From the NCBI GenBank assembly GCA_934777505.1, contig CAKVNM010000003.1, forward strand, positions 62,001 to 126,000: 64,000 bases of DNA, read 5' to 3'. Position 1 is the stretch's first letter, and every line of letters begins with the position of its first letter. The translations under genes were made by a program, and so were the position numbers. The notes under the pieces were generated by a model that was not told the DNA's origin, did not search any database, and worked only from the letters and a program-made list of their open reading frames with translations. Of the stretch, positions 1 to 9,200 are shown piece by piece. The DNA is from an uncultured Clostridia bacterium. GTDB lineage: Bacteria; Bacillota; Clostridia; Christensenellales; UBA1242.

Positions 1-1
1 G

Positions 2-2770
2 GTTGATACTTTTGAAGTTAAGCCAGACGGAACAAAAGATTTTGATAGCACAGCAAGTGCTAATATCAAAACAAACATTACAAATACAAACGGCGAGCAA
101 GTTTTGGCATACATTGGCGGACTTGTTGGTCAAAACGAAAAGTCAATCACTCACAGCAGAAGTTACGCAGTTTTAAATGCAAATCGTGGATTTGTTGCTG
201 GATTAGTTTCTCAAAACCAAGCAAGCATTGCTAGTTCATTCTACAAAGCAAAAACCAGTGACGCAAGTTATGACGCTATCAAAAATGACGCAACAACCGA
301 AGTTAACAACCTAACCGCAGGACTTGTTGCCATCAACGACACAGACGGTACAATCAAGATGTCGTATGTTGAAGGCGGAGATTCCCAAACTAGCAGAATG
401 ACAAACGGAAGCGTAAATTCAAACTCACTTTCTGCAGGATTTGTAAATCAAAATAGCGGACTTATCGAAAACTCTTATTCAAACATCAATGTTGTTAGTC
501 AAAAGCGTTCTAGCGGTTTTGCTTTCAGCAACCAAGGAACAATTCAAAATTGCTACTCGGCTAGTATGCTCACACAAAACAACTCTGCTCACACAGCATT
601 TATAGGAACAACTGTTACTGGCAGATTAAATTCAACAAACAACAATATTCTAAATTGCTACTACTTAAAAGGCGATTCAATTATGACAGCGTCTGGCGAA
701 CTTGCAACAGAATTTGAATCTGCAAGTGACTTAATCAACTTCAATTTTAGCGATGACGGTCTTGAAAATGGAATTTGGAACACTCAAAAAACGACCTTTG
801 TTGGAACAGAACGAGTTAATCCAAACTATGAAATCACTGTTAACGGCTTTGGCTACACAGTAATTTCTGTTACAAGCAAAGATACCTTGCTACCAACACT
901 TGTTGATGCAAACATAATTGCAATTCCACACAACGCAATCAGCGAAATTCAAAATCAAGACGACCCAACAAAAGATGACGAATATATCTGGCAAGACACA
1001 TATCTTGGCTCAATGTTCGACCCAATCGTTATAACAACCCCAAGTGACTATAATAGCATCTTGAAAGAAGTTAACACAGGCTCGAATATAGACAATCTAA
1101 ACAGATATATTAGGATTGTTAACAACTTAACATTCTCAACAAAAGTTAAGCCACAATCCACCAATAAAGACTTCTCAGGCTATATTTGTGGCAATGGCTT
1201 TACAATCAGTGGACTCACAATCAGCGCAAATCAGGACGAAAGTACATATTCTACTGGCGTAAAACAAGGCAACAACGATTATGGCTTGTTTGCCACAATT
1301 AGCGGACTTGACCATAGCAAAGCAATGGCAACCGATAGCCTTTATGCAAGCAGTAATAACAGCAACAGAGTTACGGTTTCTCAACTTGCAACAGTCAAGA
1401 ACTTGAATATTAAAGTTGGCTACTTGTCAGCAAATCAGGTTAAAGTTGTTGGAACACTTGCAGGAACAATGATTGACGCAAAGATTTCTAACATCGACAT
1501 TGACGGACAAGAGGCAGATGTTGTTGTTCAAGGCAAAAACTTTGTTGGAGGACTTGCAGGACAAATTCTTGGCGAAAGCAAAGTTAAGTTTATCACAACA
1601 AACATTAGTGCAAACGCGGGCAATGTTCAACAAGTTGGCAATACAGAAAAATATGCTCTATATTCTTCTAGCGTGGCACAAAATATTAAGCAATACGAAC
1701 AAGAAAAACTCGACTATGGCTATGCAGGTTCTGTTGCGGGAATAGTTAATCTATCAGCAAGCGGAACAATTCAAAATGTTACAGTAGCAAGCGGTGTTTA
1801 TATCGTTGCAAATCATGGTGGACTCGCATTCGGCTTGGTCGGCAAAGATTCAACCGTTAGTCACATTTCTGCAAAAGTTGACGGTTCTCAGTATATCAGG
1901 GCAACTGCAACAGCAGGCGCATTGGTTGCAGAAAACCGTGGAACAATCGTTTCAAGTTCGGTTTCATATAGTTCAGGCACGACATCAAACAACTTGTTTG
2001 GCGGAACGCCAAGAATTATCGGCGGACTTGTTGGATTTAACTATGGCGGAACTATCATCGGTTCATACTCTCAAATTGATGTTATAAACAGCCTTTCGGG
2101 AATTTCTGGCGGACTTGTTGGAACAACAGTTGGCGGAGATATCTCTTACTCTTATGCAACTGGCGATGTTTCCAGCCAGCATGTTGCTGGTGGATTAATC
2201 GGCAACTACTTAAAAGAAACCAACCTTGTAAAACTCACAAGCGAGCAAACAGAAATCGAAGACGATAGCAGAATTTACACAATCGACAAGTTTGTTATCA
2301 ATCAAGACGCTCAAATTGTCAGCAACAGATTGGTTCTAACAAACAACACAGATGTTACTCCAACATTAAAACTTGCAAACACAATTTCGCTTCGCACCTT
2401 TGGTCTAAAAACCGAAAAATTTGGTGCAGTAATCGGCACATCAACCGAAAACGGAATTGCAGACGAGTTTGACACAGACGATGACGGCAATAAGATTTAC
2501 ACCAACTACTATATCTACACAAAACTTAGTGACGGCACAGTGATTAGTGCGTTTGGAAATGTCAGTGATGTTCCAAACGGTAGCGAAGGTTCAACCCCAG
2601 CAGAAAAGCCAGTGTGCTTCACAAATCAAAGTAGCGGTAACTTAACCATTCGTGATATCACAAGTTGTTCTTACAGATACAAACAGATTTTCAAAAATGG
2701 TGATTGGAGCAAGTACTTCAAAGTTGACGATTTGTCAATAAACAATCCATATCTTTTGATTGTGGATTAA
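2..2770 (+). CDS. Large GLUG-repeat surface protein, C-terminal part (5' end outside window)
   Basis: The reading frame is open from the first bases of the window, so the true start lies upstream and only the last ~922 residues are present. The protein is rich in Gly, Ser, Thr and Asn and carries many GLUG-type motifs, for example GGLVGQN near the start, AGLVSQN, AGFVNQN, GGLVGFNYGGTIIGSYS and GGLVGTTVGGDISYSYATG, each followed by an aromatic SYS/CYS-type strand. This pattern is known from repetitive beta-helical adhesin-like surface proteins. No LPXTG motif or C-terminal membrane helix is visible, so the anchor, if any, must be N-terminal. Codon use favours AAC and ACA as in neighbouring housekeeping genes. 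A strong terminator follows immediately. The surface role is inferred from repeat type; no partner can be named. Confidence 0.8.
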   Translation, partial: VDTFEVKPDGTKDFDSTASANIKTNITNTNGEQVLAYIGGLVGQNEKSITHSRSYAVLNANRGFVAGLVSQNQASIASSFYKAKTSDASYDAIKNDATTEVNNLTAGLVAINDTDGTIKMSYVEGGDSQTSRMTNGSVNSNSLSAGFVNQNSGLIENSYSNINVVSQKRSSGFAFSNQGTIQNCYSASMLTQNNSAHTAFIGTTVTGRLNSTNNNILNCYYLKGDSIMTASGELATEFESASDLINFNFSDDGLENGIWNTQKTTFVGTERVNPNYEITVNGFGYTVISVTSKDTLLPTLVDANIIAIPHNAISEIQNQDDPTKDDEYIWQDTYLGSMFDPIVITTPSDYNSILKEVNTGSNIDNLNRYIRIVNNLTFSTKVKPQSTNKDFSGYICGNGFTISGLTISANQDESTYSTGVKQGNNDYGLFATISGLDHSKAMATDSLYASSNNSNRVTVSQLATVKNLNIKVGYLSANQVKVVGTLAGTMIDAKISNIDIDGQEADVVVQGKNFVGGLAGQILGESKVKFITTNISANAGNVQQVGNTEKYALYSSSVAQNIKQYEQEKLDYGYAGSVAGIVNLSASGTIQNVTVASGVYIVANHGGLAFGLVGKDSTVSHISAKVDGSQYIRATATAGALVAENRGTIVSSSVSYSSGTTSNNLFGGTPRIIGGLVGFNYGGTIIGSYSQIDVINSLSGISGGLVGTTVGGDISYSYATGDVSSQHVAGGLIGNYLKETNLVKLTSEQTEIEDDSRIYTIDKFVINQDAQIVSNRLVLTNNTDVTPTLKLANTISLRTFGLKTEKFGAVIGTSTENGIADEFDTDDDGNKIYTNYYIYTKLSDGTVISAFGNVSDVPNGSEGSTPAEKPVCFTNQSSGNLTIRDITSCSYRYKQIFKNGDWSKYFKVDDLSINNPYLLIVD

Positions 2771-2774
2771 CACC

Positions 2775-2808
2775 AAAAATAACTCTTGAAACATAGAGTT
2801 ATTTTTTT
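2775..2808 (+). terminator. Rho-independent terminator after the GLUG protein
   Basis: Eleven-base arms (AAAATAACTCT / AGAGTTATTTT) around an 8-nt loop run into a T tract, starting 5 nt after the stop codon. Confidence 0.85.
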
Positions 2809-2870
2809 ATGCTTTACAAATTTTTAAAACAAGCAGTAAAATTTGATTTATATTTTGCCGTGTTTTGTGA

Positions 2871-2876
2871 TATCAT
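2871..2876 (+). promoter_or_regulatory. Extended -10 promoter of the HI0933-family gene (leaderless type)
   Basis: TG-A-TATCAT forms an extended -10 element whose last base lies 6 nt before the ATG at 2883. There is no good -35 hexamer and no Shine-Dalgarno site, so transcription should begin at or next to the start codon. Confidence 0.55.
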
Positions 2877-2882
2877 ATTTGC

Positions 2883-4016
2883 ATGAAAAAGTTTGATGTT
2901 ATTGTTGTTGGCGGTGGAGCAAGCGGGTCGTTTTTAGCGGTTAAATTAGCCCAAAAAGGTGTAAAAGTTTGCGTTATAGATTCCAATAATGTGCCAGCAA
3001 AAAAGTTGCTTGTAACCGGCAACGGCAAGTGTAATATTATGAATAGTGGCGTAAAAAGCGAATTTTTTAACCAAAATATAGACAAATTCCTTGAAAAATT
3101 TGATTTTTCTCAAACAAAACACTTTTTTGAATGTATGGGTGTTCATATCTACACTGATGAAAATTCTAGGTGCTATCCAATTTCTAACAGCGCAAAAAGC
3201 GTGCAGTTTGCGTTTGAAAATCAATTTGTTAAAAATCTAATTACCTTTTTTGGTGGCGAAACATTTTTGAATTTTAAAAAGTCATTGACGGGATTTGTTG
3301 TAAAAACTAATCACGCAGAATACGAATGTAAAAATCTTGTGATTGCAACACGAGAAATTCCAAATTGCGACTTTGGTGTCCAAATTGTTCCCGTAGTCAA
3401 AAGTTTGGTGGCTTTAAAAACTGTTCAAAACACAAAGATGATTGACGGTGCTAGATGCGAAAATGTATGTGTTAGCATAAAACAAGGTGACAAAGTTATT
3501 GCACACGAAAACGGCGAAATTCTTTTTAAAGACCATGGCATAAGTGGCATTTGCGTGTTTAATTTGTCTTCCTTTTTTGCAAGGAACAAAAGTTTTTCTG
3601 GCAAGGTGTATGTTGATTTTTTGCCAAACATAACCAACGAGCAACTTTTTGTTTTGTTAAAAGAAAATCAAAGAATATATGGGAAAACACGCATTTTAAC
3701 TACAATTTTGCATGAAAAACTAGAAAAATTCATAATTTCACACCTTTCAAACGATTTTACTATTGAACAATTAATCCATACTTTGCATAACTTCGAATTT
3801 GATATTTGCGGTTGCTACGACAACAATCAGGTGCTTAGTGGCGGAGTAAATTTGGACTATTTGACTGATAGTTTGGAGAACAAAAACATGCCTAATCAAT
3901 ATTTTTGTGGTGAAGTGTGTGATGTTGATGCTCTTTGCGGTGGCTATAATTTGCAATGGGCTTGGACAAGTGCAAGCATTGTTACTGATGATATTTTGCA
4001 TAAACTCAGCAAATAG
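2883..4016 (+). CDS. HI0933/BaiN-family NAD(P)/FAD-dependent flavoprotein
   Basis: 377 residues. The N-terminus has the Rossmann FAD-binding motif VGGGASG (residues 9-15), then KLLVTGNGKCN and the C-terminal GEVCDVDALCGGYNLQWAW block that closes the FAD site in the HI0933 (YhiN/BaiN-like) family. Members are soluble flavoenzymes; some are linked to bile-acid 7-dehydroxylation or cellular redox, but the substrate cannot be read from the sequence. The length is slightly short for the family (usually about 400-420). The gene stands alone between a terminator and a 400-nt intergenic region. The ATG has no SD site and sits 6 nt after a -10 box, so the mRNA is probably leaderless. Family assignment is firm; physiological role is unknown. 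Confidence 0.85.
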   Translation: MKKFDVIVVGGGASGSFLAVKLAQKGVKVCVIDSNNVPAKKLLVTGNGKCNIMNSGVKSEFFNQNIDKFLEKFDFSQTKHFFECMGVHIYTDENSRCYPISNSAKSVQFAFENQFVKNLITFFGGETFLNFKKSLTGFVVKTNHAEYECKNLVIATREIPNCDFGVQIVPVVKSLVALKTVQNTKMIDGARCENVCVSIKQGDKVIAHENGEILFKDHGISGICVFNLSSFFARNKSFSGKVYVDFLPNITNEQLFVLLKENQRIYGKTRILTTILHEKLEKFIISHLSNDFTIEQLIHTLHNFEFDICGCYDNNQVLSGGVNLDYLTDSLENKNMPNQYFCGEVCDVDALCGGYNLQWAWTSASIVTDDILHKLSK

Positions 4017-4095
4017 TGTGTGATAGCAAGTGGTATCTTGATGGTGATAATATAATTTGTTCAAAAAATACTTATTTTTATGGTGTTTAAATTAA

Positions 4096-4111
4096 TCTTA
4101 GTATACTAAGA
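4096..4111 (+). repeat. TCTTAG palindrome, copy 1 (perfect palindrome variant)
   Basis: TCTTAGTATACTAAGA is a perfect palindrome, extended by one base pair on each side (4095-4112). It shares both arms with the six other copies but has TATA instead of TAAA at the centre. Confidence 0.75.
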
Positions 4112-4285
4112 TATTGTAATTAGTCCATTATTAATGATAATTTTTGTACATTTCTTTTTGTGGACTATGTACAATACAAGGTATTGTTTGCGATATTTAT
4201 TGCTTAGTGGTGGTATACCTTTTTTTTAATTCATTTTGTTATTTAAAAAAAGATAAGACGGGTATGTGAATATTAAAAAAATGAT

Positions 4286-4301
4286 TCTTAGTAAACTAAG
4301 A
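4286..4301 (+). repeat. TCTTAG palindrome, copy 2
   Basis: TCTTAGTAAACTAAGA, full 16-base consensus, 174 nt after copy 1, upstream of the promoter at 4389-4418. Confidence 0.8.
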
Positions 4302-4388
4302 GTGATAATTTTAGTTTTCGGTTTATTTCAAAAATTGGTTAAAGAGATTAGAATAATAACTAGATGTTACTTGACATCACTTGATTAT

Positions 4389-4418
4389 TTGCACTCAATT
4401 AAATTTGTATGGTATAAT
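4389..4418 (+). promoter_or_regulatory. Promoter of the CrtO-like gene (leaderless type)
   Basis: TTGCAC, an 18-nt spacer and a perfect TATAAT. The -10 ends 6 nt before the ATG at 4425. Confidence 0.75.
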
Positions 4419-4424
4419 AAAAAT

Positions 4425-4985
4425 ATGAAAAGTAAAACTATAAAGTTTTGTATTATTGTTTTTAATTTGCTATTTTTTGTTAGTCTTGGATTGTGTATTG
4501 GCTTTGATTTTTCTCAGCCATACATGGCAATTTTTATCACAATGCTAATGTTTGCATTTCATGTTGACATTAGGCTTGTTACTGCTGGATTAACTAGGCT
4601 TTTTGCAAAAAATATCAATTTTAATGGCAAAATTTTTAAAATTTCCACAAAGGAATATGAATTTTTAGGAAAACTAAAAGTTAAAAAATGGAAAGATAAC
4701 TATGTTGCATGGAACAAAAATCAGTTCACACTTTCGTTAAAACTTGATGAAGACTCAATCAATCGTGTTTTAAAAAATAATGTTATGGCAGAGATTACTC
4801 ACATATTTTGTATTATCACAAGTTCGTTAGCCATTTTGGTTGGTTGTCTGTTATCAAAAGATGAGTGGTGGCTCTATGTTTTAACAACAGTTTTGAGTGA
4901 TATTTTTTGTGATATTCTTCCAATTCTTATTCAACGCTACAATCGTTATAGATTGCAAAAAATTCAAGAAAAGTTAAAAAATTAG
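4425..4985 (+). CDS. CrtO-like membrane protein (putative acyltransferase family)
   Basis: 186 residues from the ATG at 4425, chosen because a TATAAT box ends 6 nt upstream; an upstream in-frame ATG precedes that promoter. Membrane segments are visible at about residues 8-26, 30-48, 120-140 and 145-165. The blocks KVKKWKDN, the EITHIF segment and the C-terminal PILIQRYNRYRL resemble the glycosyl-4,4'-diaponeurosporenoate acyltransferase (CrtO) family, whose hallmark is a KKWKD block, a conserved E..H and a YP..LQRYNR.R end. No carotenoid genes are nearby, and many Bacillota carry CrtO-like proteins of unknown substrate, so I infer only a small integral membrane acyltransferase-like protein. 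It is followed by a terminator. Confidence 0.55.
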   Translation: MKSKTIKFCIIVFNLLFFVSLGLCIGFDFSQPYMAIFITMLMFAFHVDIRLVTAGLTRLFAKNINFNGKIFKISTKEYEFLGKLKVKKWKDNYVAWNKNQFTLSLKLDEDSINRVLKNNVMAEITHIFCIITSSLAILVGCLLSKDEWWLYVLTTVLSDIFCDILPILIQRYNRYRLQKIQEKLKN

Positions 4986-5017
4986 CGTAATAATATGGTT
5001 TTTTACGCTTTTTTTTA
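4984..5017 (+). terminator. Rho-independent terminator after the CrtO-like gene
   Basis: AGCGTAA / TTACGCT arms followed by eight T residues; the hairpin overlaps the end of the stop codon. Confidence 0.85.
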
Positions 5018-5502
5018 TTAAAACATCATATTTATTAAATAACAAGCAATTTCAAAAATAAATCTAGATTGCAAGTAGTTCAACACAGTTTGTAAAAATC
5101 TTACAAATTATTTAGCAAAAATTTACACAATTTTAAAATGATTAACAAAAAAAATGAATTTATCTCTTTTATTGCAGTTTTGTGCTAATTTGTGTTTCAC
5201 ACTGTTGTGCTAGAATAGTATTGAGATAGTAAGTTGTCCAATTATTAATATACAGCCATTGATAACAATAAAAGATAATTATGTGGGTTTTGTAATTTTA
5301 ACTTGATTGGTAAATAGTAGAGTAGAAGTCAAAAGTTTTTTTTCTGCGACTTAGAAAAATAAATTTGGCAAAAAAATGTTGGTTATATCAAGTTTTTGTA
5401 GACAAACCTTATCTATTTTTAAATTTTTGCTTTTAATACTTAATATTTTGAACGAAAATCCAATGTGTGTTAAAATATTTTTATAAAATGTGGGAGAAAA
5501 TT
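5018..5502 (+). other. Long intergenic region before ogt
   Basis: Very AT-rich. An extended -10 like element TGC-TAGAAT lies near 5206-5217, and TATAAA occurs just before the ogt SD site. I see no credible ORF, tRNA or structured RNA here. Confidence 0.4.
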
Positions 5503-6021
5503 ATGGAATATCAAACAAATTATTCTTCGCCACTTGGTAAAATTTGTTTAACTAGTGACGGCGAGTATCTAACTGGTCTGTGGTTTGCTGATTCCAGTGA
5601 TAGCAAAAAGCATCTGCAAAAACATCCATTTAAAGACCTAGATATTTTTAAACAAACATCAAACTGGCTTGATATATATTTTTCTGGCAAAAATCCAAAC
5701 TTTGAAATAAAATTTAGATTTGAAAATATTTCGCCTTTTCAAAAGGAAGTTTATGATATTTTGCTAAAAGTAAAGTATGGTCAAGTGGTAACTTATAACG
5801 ATATCGCAAAAACTATCGCCAAAAATCGTGGCATTAAAAGAATGAGCGCTCAGGCGGTAGGCGGAGCATTAAATGCAAATCCAATTTGTATCATTGTTCC
5901 TTGCCACAGAGTTATTAGTGCAAACGGCAATCTTACCGGCTACGGCGGTGGCATAAACAACAAAATTTCTCTCCTCAAACTTGAACACATCGACACATCA
6001 AAGTTGTATTATAAAGATTAA
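5503..6021 (+). CDS. ogt: Methylated-DNA--protein-cysteine S-methyltransferase
   Basis: 172 residues from the ATG at 5503, placed 6 nt after a GGGAGA SD site. The signature VPCHRVI contains the acceptor cysteine C134, preceded by the helix-turn-helix region with AVGGALNANP and followed by TGYGGG. This is the Ogt/MGMT suicide enzyme that moves O6-methyl groups from guanine onto its own cysteine, acting on DNA in the cytoplasm. The length fits the standalone Ogt type; there is no Ada N-terminal zinc domain. It is a single gene with a long upstream region. No methyl-response operator is recognisable. Assignment is firm. Confidence 0.92.
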   Translation: MEYQTNYSSPLGKICLTSDGEYLTGLWFADSSDSKKHLQKHPFKDLDIFKQTSNWLDIYFSGKNPNFEIKFRFENISPFQKEVYDILLKVKYGQVVTYNDIAKTIAKNRGIKRMSAQAVGGALNANPICIIVPCHRVISANGNLTGYGGGINNKISLLKLEHIDTSKLYYKD

Positions 6022-6086
6022 GTTAAATTGTTCTTAAAAACTCTGTCTTATTTTGTCGAACAAGATAAAATAAAACATAATCATGT

Positions 6087-6121
6087 TAAAATTATCCTGA
6101 GTAAATTCAGGGGATTTTTTA
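6087..6121 (+). terminator. Hairpin with T tract between ogt and the helicase gene
   Basis: CCTGA / TCAGG arms with a 6-nt loop, then GGGATTTTTT, about 75 nt after ogt: probable ogt terminator. A TG-T-TAAAAT extended -10 at 6087-6092 lies just upstream, so a short transcript could also start here. A 21-codon ORF (6121-6186) follows, which I do not call as a gene. Confidence 0.5.
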
Positions 6122-6190
6122 TGAGCACAAAAGATATTGATATGATTAGATTTTTTTCTAAAATAGCAAAAAAACAATCAATCTAGTTAT

Positions 6191-6206
6191 CTTACAAAAG
6201 TGTAAG
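6191..6206 (+). promoter_or_regulatory. Inverted repeat overlapping the helicase promoter (candidate operator)
   Basis: CTTACA-AAAG-TGTAAG has perfect 6-base arms, placed between the expected -35 position and the extended -10 TG-T-TATAAT at 6207-6215. This is typical of a repressor site. Confidence 0.5.
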
Positions 6207-6215
6207 TGTTATAAT
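6207..6215 (+). promoter_or_regulatory. Extended -10 promoter of the helicase-nuclease gene
   Basis: TG-T-TATAAT; the only -35 candidate at 17-nt spacing is a weak TTATCT (6187-6192). A GGAGA SD site lies at 6228-6232, before the ATG at 6239. Confidence 0.7.
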
Positions 6216-6238
6216 ATAGTCAGTTATGGAGAAATAAA

Positions 6239-9200
6239 ATGCTAAAATGTATAGAAAACTTTGTCAAAAGTAAGGGGAATGGCTTAATGTTATTAGATTT
6301 GCCAACTGGATTTGGTAAAACAACTAGTGTCGTTAATTTCATAAATGATTTTATTACAAATAATCCAACAGCTATTAATAGGGTCTATTTTGTCACGGAC
6401 TTGAAAGGTAATTTGCCAGATAAACAACTTAAACAATTATTCGGTGACGACTATAATACTTATTGTTTGTATTTAAAACCTTATTGGCAGTCAGTAACTG
6501 AAAAATGGGAATATATTAAAATAAACAATTTAGAAATTCTTAATTCTGATGAATATAAAAATTTGAATTTAGATATTGAGACTCTTAATAAATTTAGAAA
6601 AAATAAAGAAGAATTAAAAAATGAAAAGAATTTTGGTTATGACTATAATCAATTAAAAAGGCTGATAAAATCGTATGAGCAAAAGATTGAAAAAGATACT
6701 GAGATCAAGTTTAGACAGTTTATCAAAAAGAATTATTTCTACAATAAGTCAACAAATGATAAAGATAAATTTTTAAACAATAATAAATGGATAGCTGAAC
6801 TATATCCAGCGTGTAAGTTAAAAGATGATAAAATTAAAGTTGTACTTTCCAGTACAAAAAAATTTTTTAGTCCAATAGATACTTTTTCACGAATGCCATT
6901 TTACATTTATAATAATAATTCGTTGATGAATAACACCGTGATATTTATTGATGAATTTGACACAACAAAAGGGACTTTGCTCACACAAGTTATAGACGAT
7001 GGTTTAAAATTTGATATTGACATATTTGCATTGTTTCTAAATATTTATTACTCTCTTACTAATTTAAATTTTCCAAATGCTTTAATGAAACTTAGTGATT
7101 ATAGAAAAGAAAAAATATCTAATAATGAATGGGAAGATGTAGAAACTTTAATCAAAAAACTGAAAGACTGTTTTGTTAAAATCTACAACGATTATAATTT
7201 TGAATTTTTTATGAAGAGTAAGGGGTTTGAAGAAAAAAAAGCTTTTATATTTGATGATGGCAACACGCTGAATATTTTTAATGATAATTCAAAAAAGGTA
7301 CTTAATACAGAATTAAATAAAGATGAAAATAATATTTCTTTATATGCGGAGAACAAAAGCAATAAGGAAAATGGAAATAGTAGATTTGATAATGTTTTGA
7401 AAGAAGTGAGGTTTGCGATTGACAAATTCATAGATAATACAGCTTACATTTCAAAAAACTATACAGATTATAAAAATCAAGCATTAAAGGGTTTTCAAAC
7501 AAAATATTCTTTTGAAGAATCTGTTCTAACCATTTTATCAGGATTTAACATTGCGAACGAATTTAAACAATATTTACTTGACTGTATAATAGACAAAGAT
7601 GCAAATTTAAAACTTAAATTGCCTTCTGACTTAGAATCTGAATTTATGCGTAAGGGTTTCGAATATACAGAAATCGAAGATGATCACAACCATGATTTAC
7701 AAACAAAATCTCATGCCTTTAAATTTAATACTACGCCCGAAGATATAATACTTAAATTAAGTATTAAGTCCCGTGTAGTAGGAATTTCTGCGACTGCGTC
7801 AATAGACACAGTTATTGGGAACTATGATATTAGTTATTTAAAAAAAATATTAAAAGATGATTTCTATCAAATTCCAGAAGATGACCATATTAGGTTAGAA
7901 AATCAATTTTTAGAAAGTCAAAAAATTTATGATGATTACAATATTGAAATAAAAACAATTCCTATTGATACTTTTCAATCATGTTCAGATAAAGAAAAAT
8001 GTATAGAAATTATAAATTCACTCTTTAAAGATGAAAATAAGCAATTTTATTTGGAATATTTAGAAAAAAATATAAGCAATTATTATTTTTTTATAATTTG
8101 CAAACTTTTAAAACTATATAAGAATGTTGCTGAAAGTAATAATATATACTCTTTTATAGCGTTTTTAAACTCATTTCCAATTGCAAAAGATAAAGCAAAA
8201 CAGGGAAATTTCCTCGATAAAGATATTTTAGAAAAAGCTATACAGGACTTAATAACTCAAAATAATTATATAAATTCACCAATTTTACATTTTGTTAAGA
8301 GCAGTTCATATGATGAAGAATTTATTAAAATAAATGAAGAATTAACAAATGGCAAGAAAGTCTTTATTTTAAGTACATATAAATCAATTGGAAACGGCAA
8401 AAATATTCAATATGACATTCCAGATATTGAAAATGTAAAACAAAACACAATAATATTTTCGGAAAACACAAATAAAAAAGATTTTGATGCAATTTATCTT
8501 TCTACACCCACTAATTTAATCCAAATGCTAAGTTATAATTCTGAAAACAAAGTTAATGAATTATGTAAATATCTTTTTCAGCAAGAATATTTATATCAAA
8601 AGCATTATATAACTTGGAGTGAAAGAAAAACAAATATTGAAGCTGGATTTCGAAAAACCTTCTACGGTGACAAAATATTTTCTTCTTACAAGCGGAACCA
8701 AGATATATTGCTACACACTGCTCAAATAATCATTCAAGCAATTGGTAGAATTTGTAGATGTCGAAATAAAAATAAAACAATAAGTATTTTCTATGATGAA
8801 GAAGTTTTAAATAGATTACATATAGTAAAAGATGAGTTACTGAGTGAGAAATTTATTTTTAACAAAGAGTTTAGACAATTGTTGGAGTGCCCAATAAAAG
8901 ATGATAATATTGAATTTGTAAAATATAGCAATAAAAACAAAAAAGCATATGGAACTGTTAAAAAAATGTCTCAAGCTGTTAGGGAATCAAAACAGGCAGT
9001 TATTGATTGGCAAGATTTACGAGACTTTGTTTTAAAGAATCCAACAGCGAATTTTATTCCAGACAAATATAAAGAGTTATATTTTGAGTTTGATATTCCT
9101 TACTCTGGTTATGCTTTTAACATGAATAGCAAATATGAATTTACAAGAATTGTATTTAATAATTCTTATGAAGCATCACAAGTGTCCGCAGAAGAATGTG

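Larger units (their letters stand above)
4017..4424 (+). other. 408-nt intergenic region with two palindromic repeats and a promoter
   Basis: The region holds copies 1 and 2 of the TCTTAG-palindrome family (4096-4111 and 4286-4301) and the promoter of the next gene. An in-frame extension of the next gene back to 4266 exists but lies upstream of the promoter, so I do not count it as coding. Confidence 0.6.

Noticed and set aside
4266..4424. 53-residue N-terminal extension of the CrtO-like protein
   Set aside because: It lies upstream of a good promoter (4389-4418), has no SD site and includes a copy of the palindromic repeat; the family match starts at the later ATG.
6121..6186. 21-codon ORF (MSTKDIDMIRFFSK...) between ogt and the helicase
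   Set aside because: It directly follows a terminator-like T tract, the SD is only the GGGG of the hairpin, and nothing supports translation.
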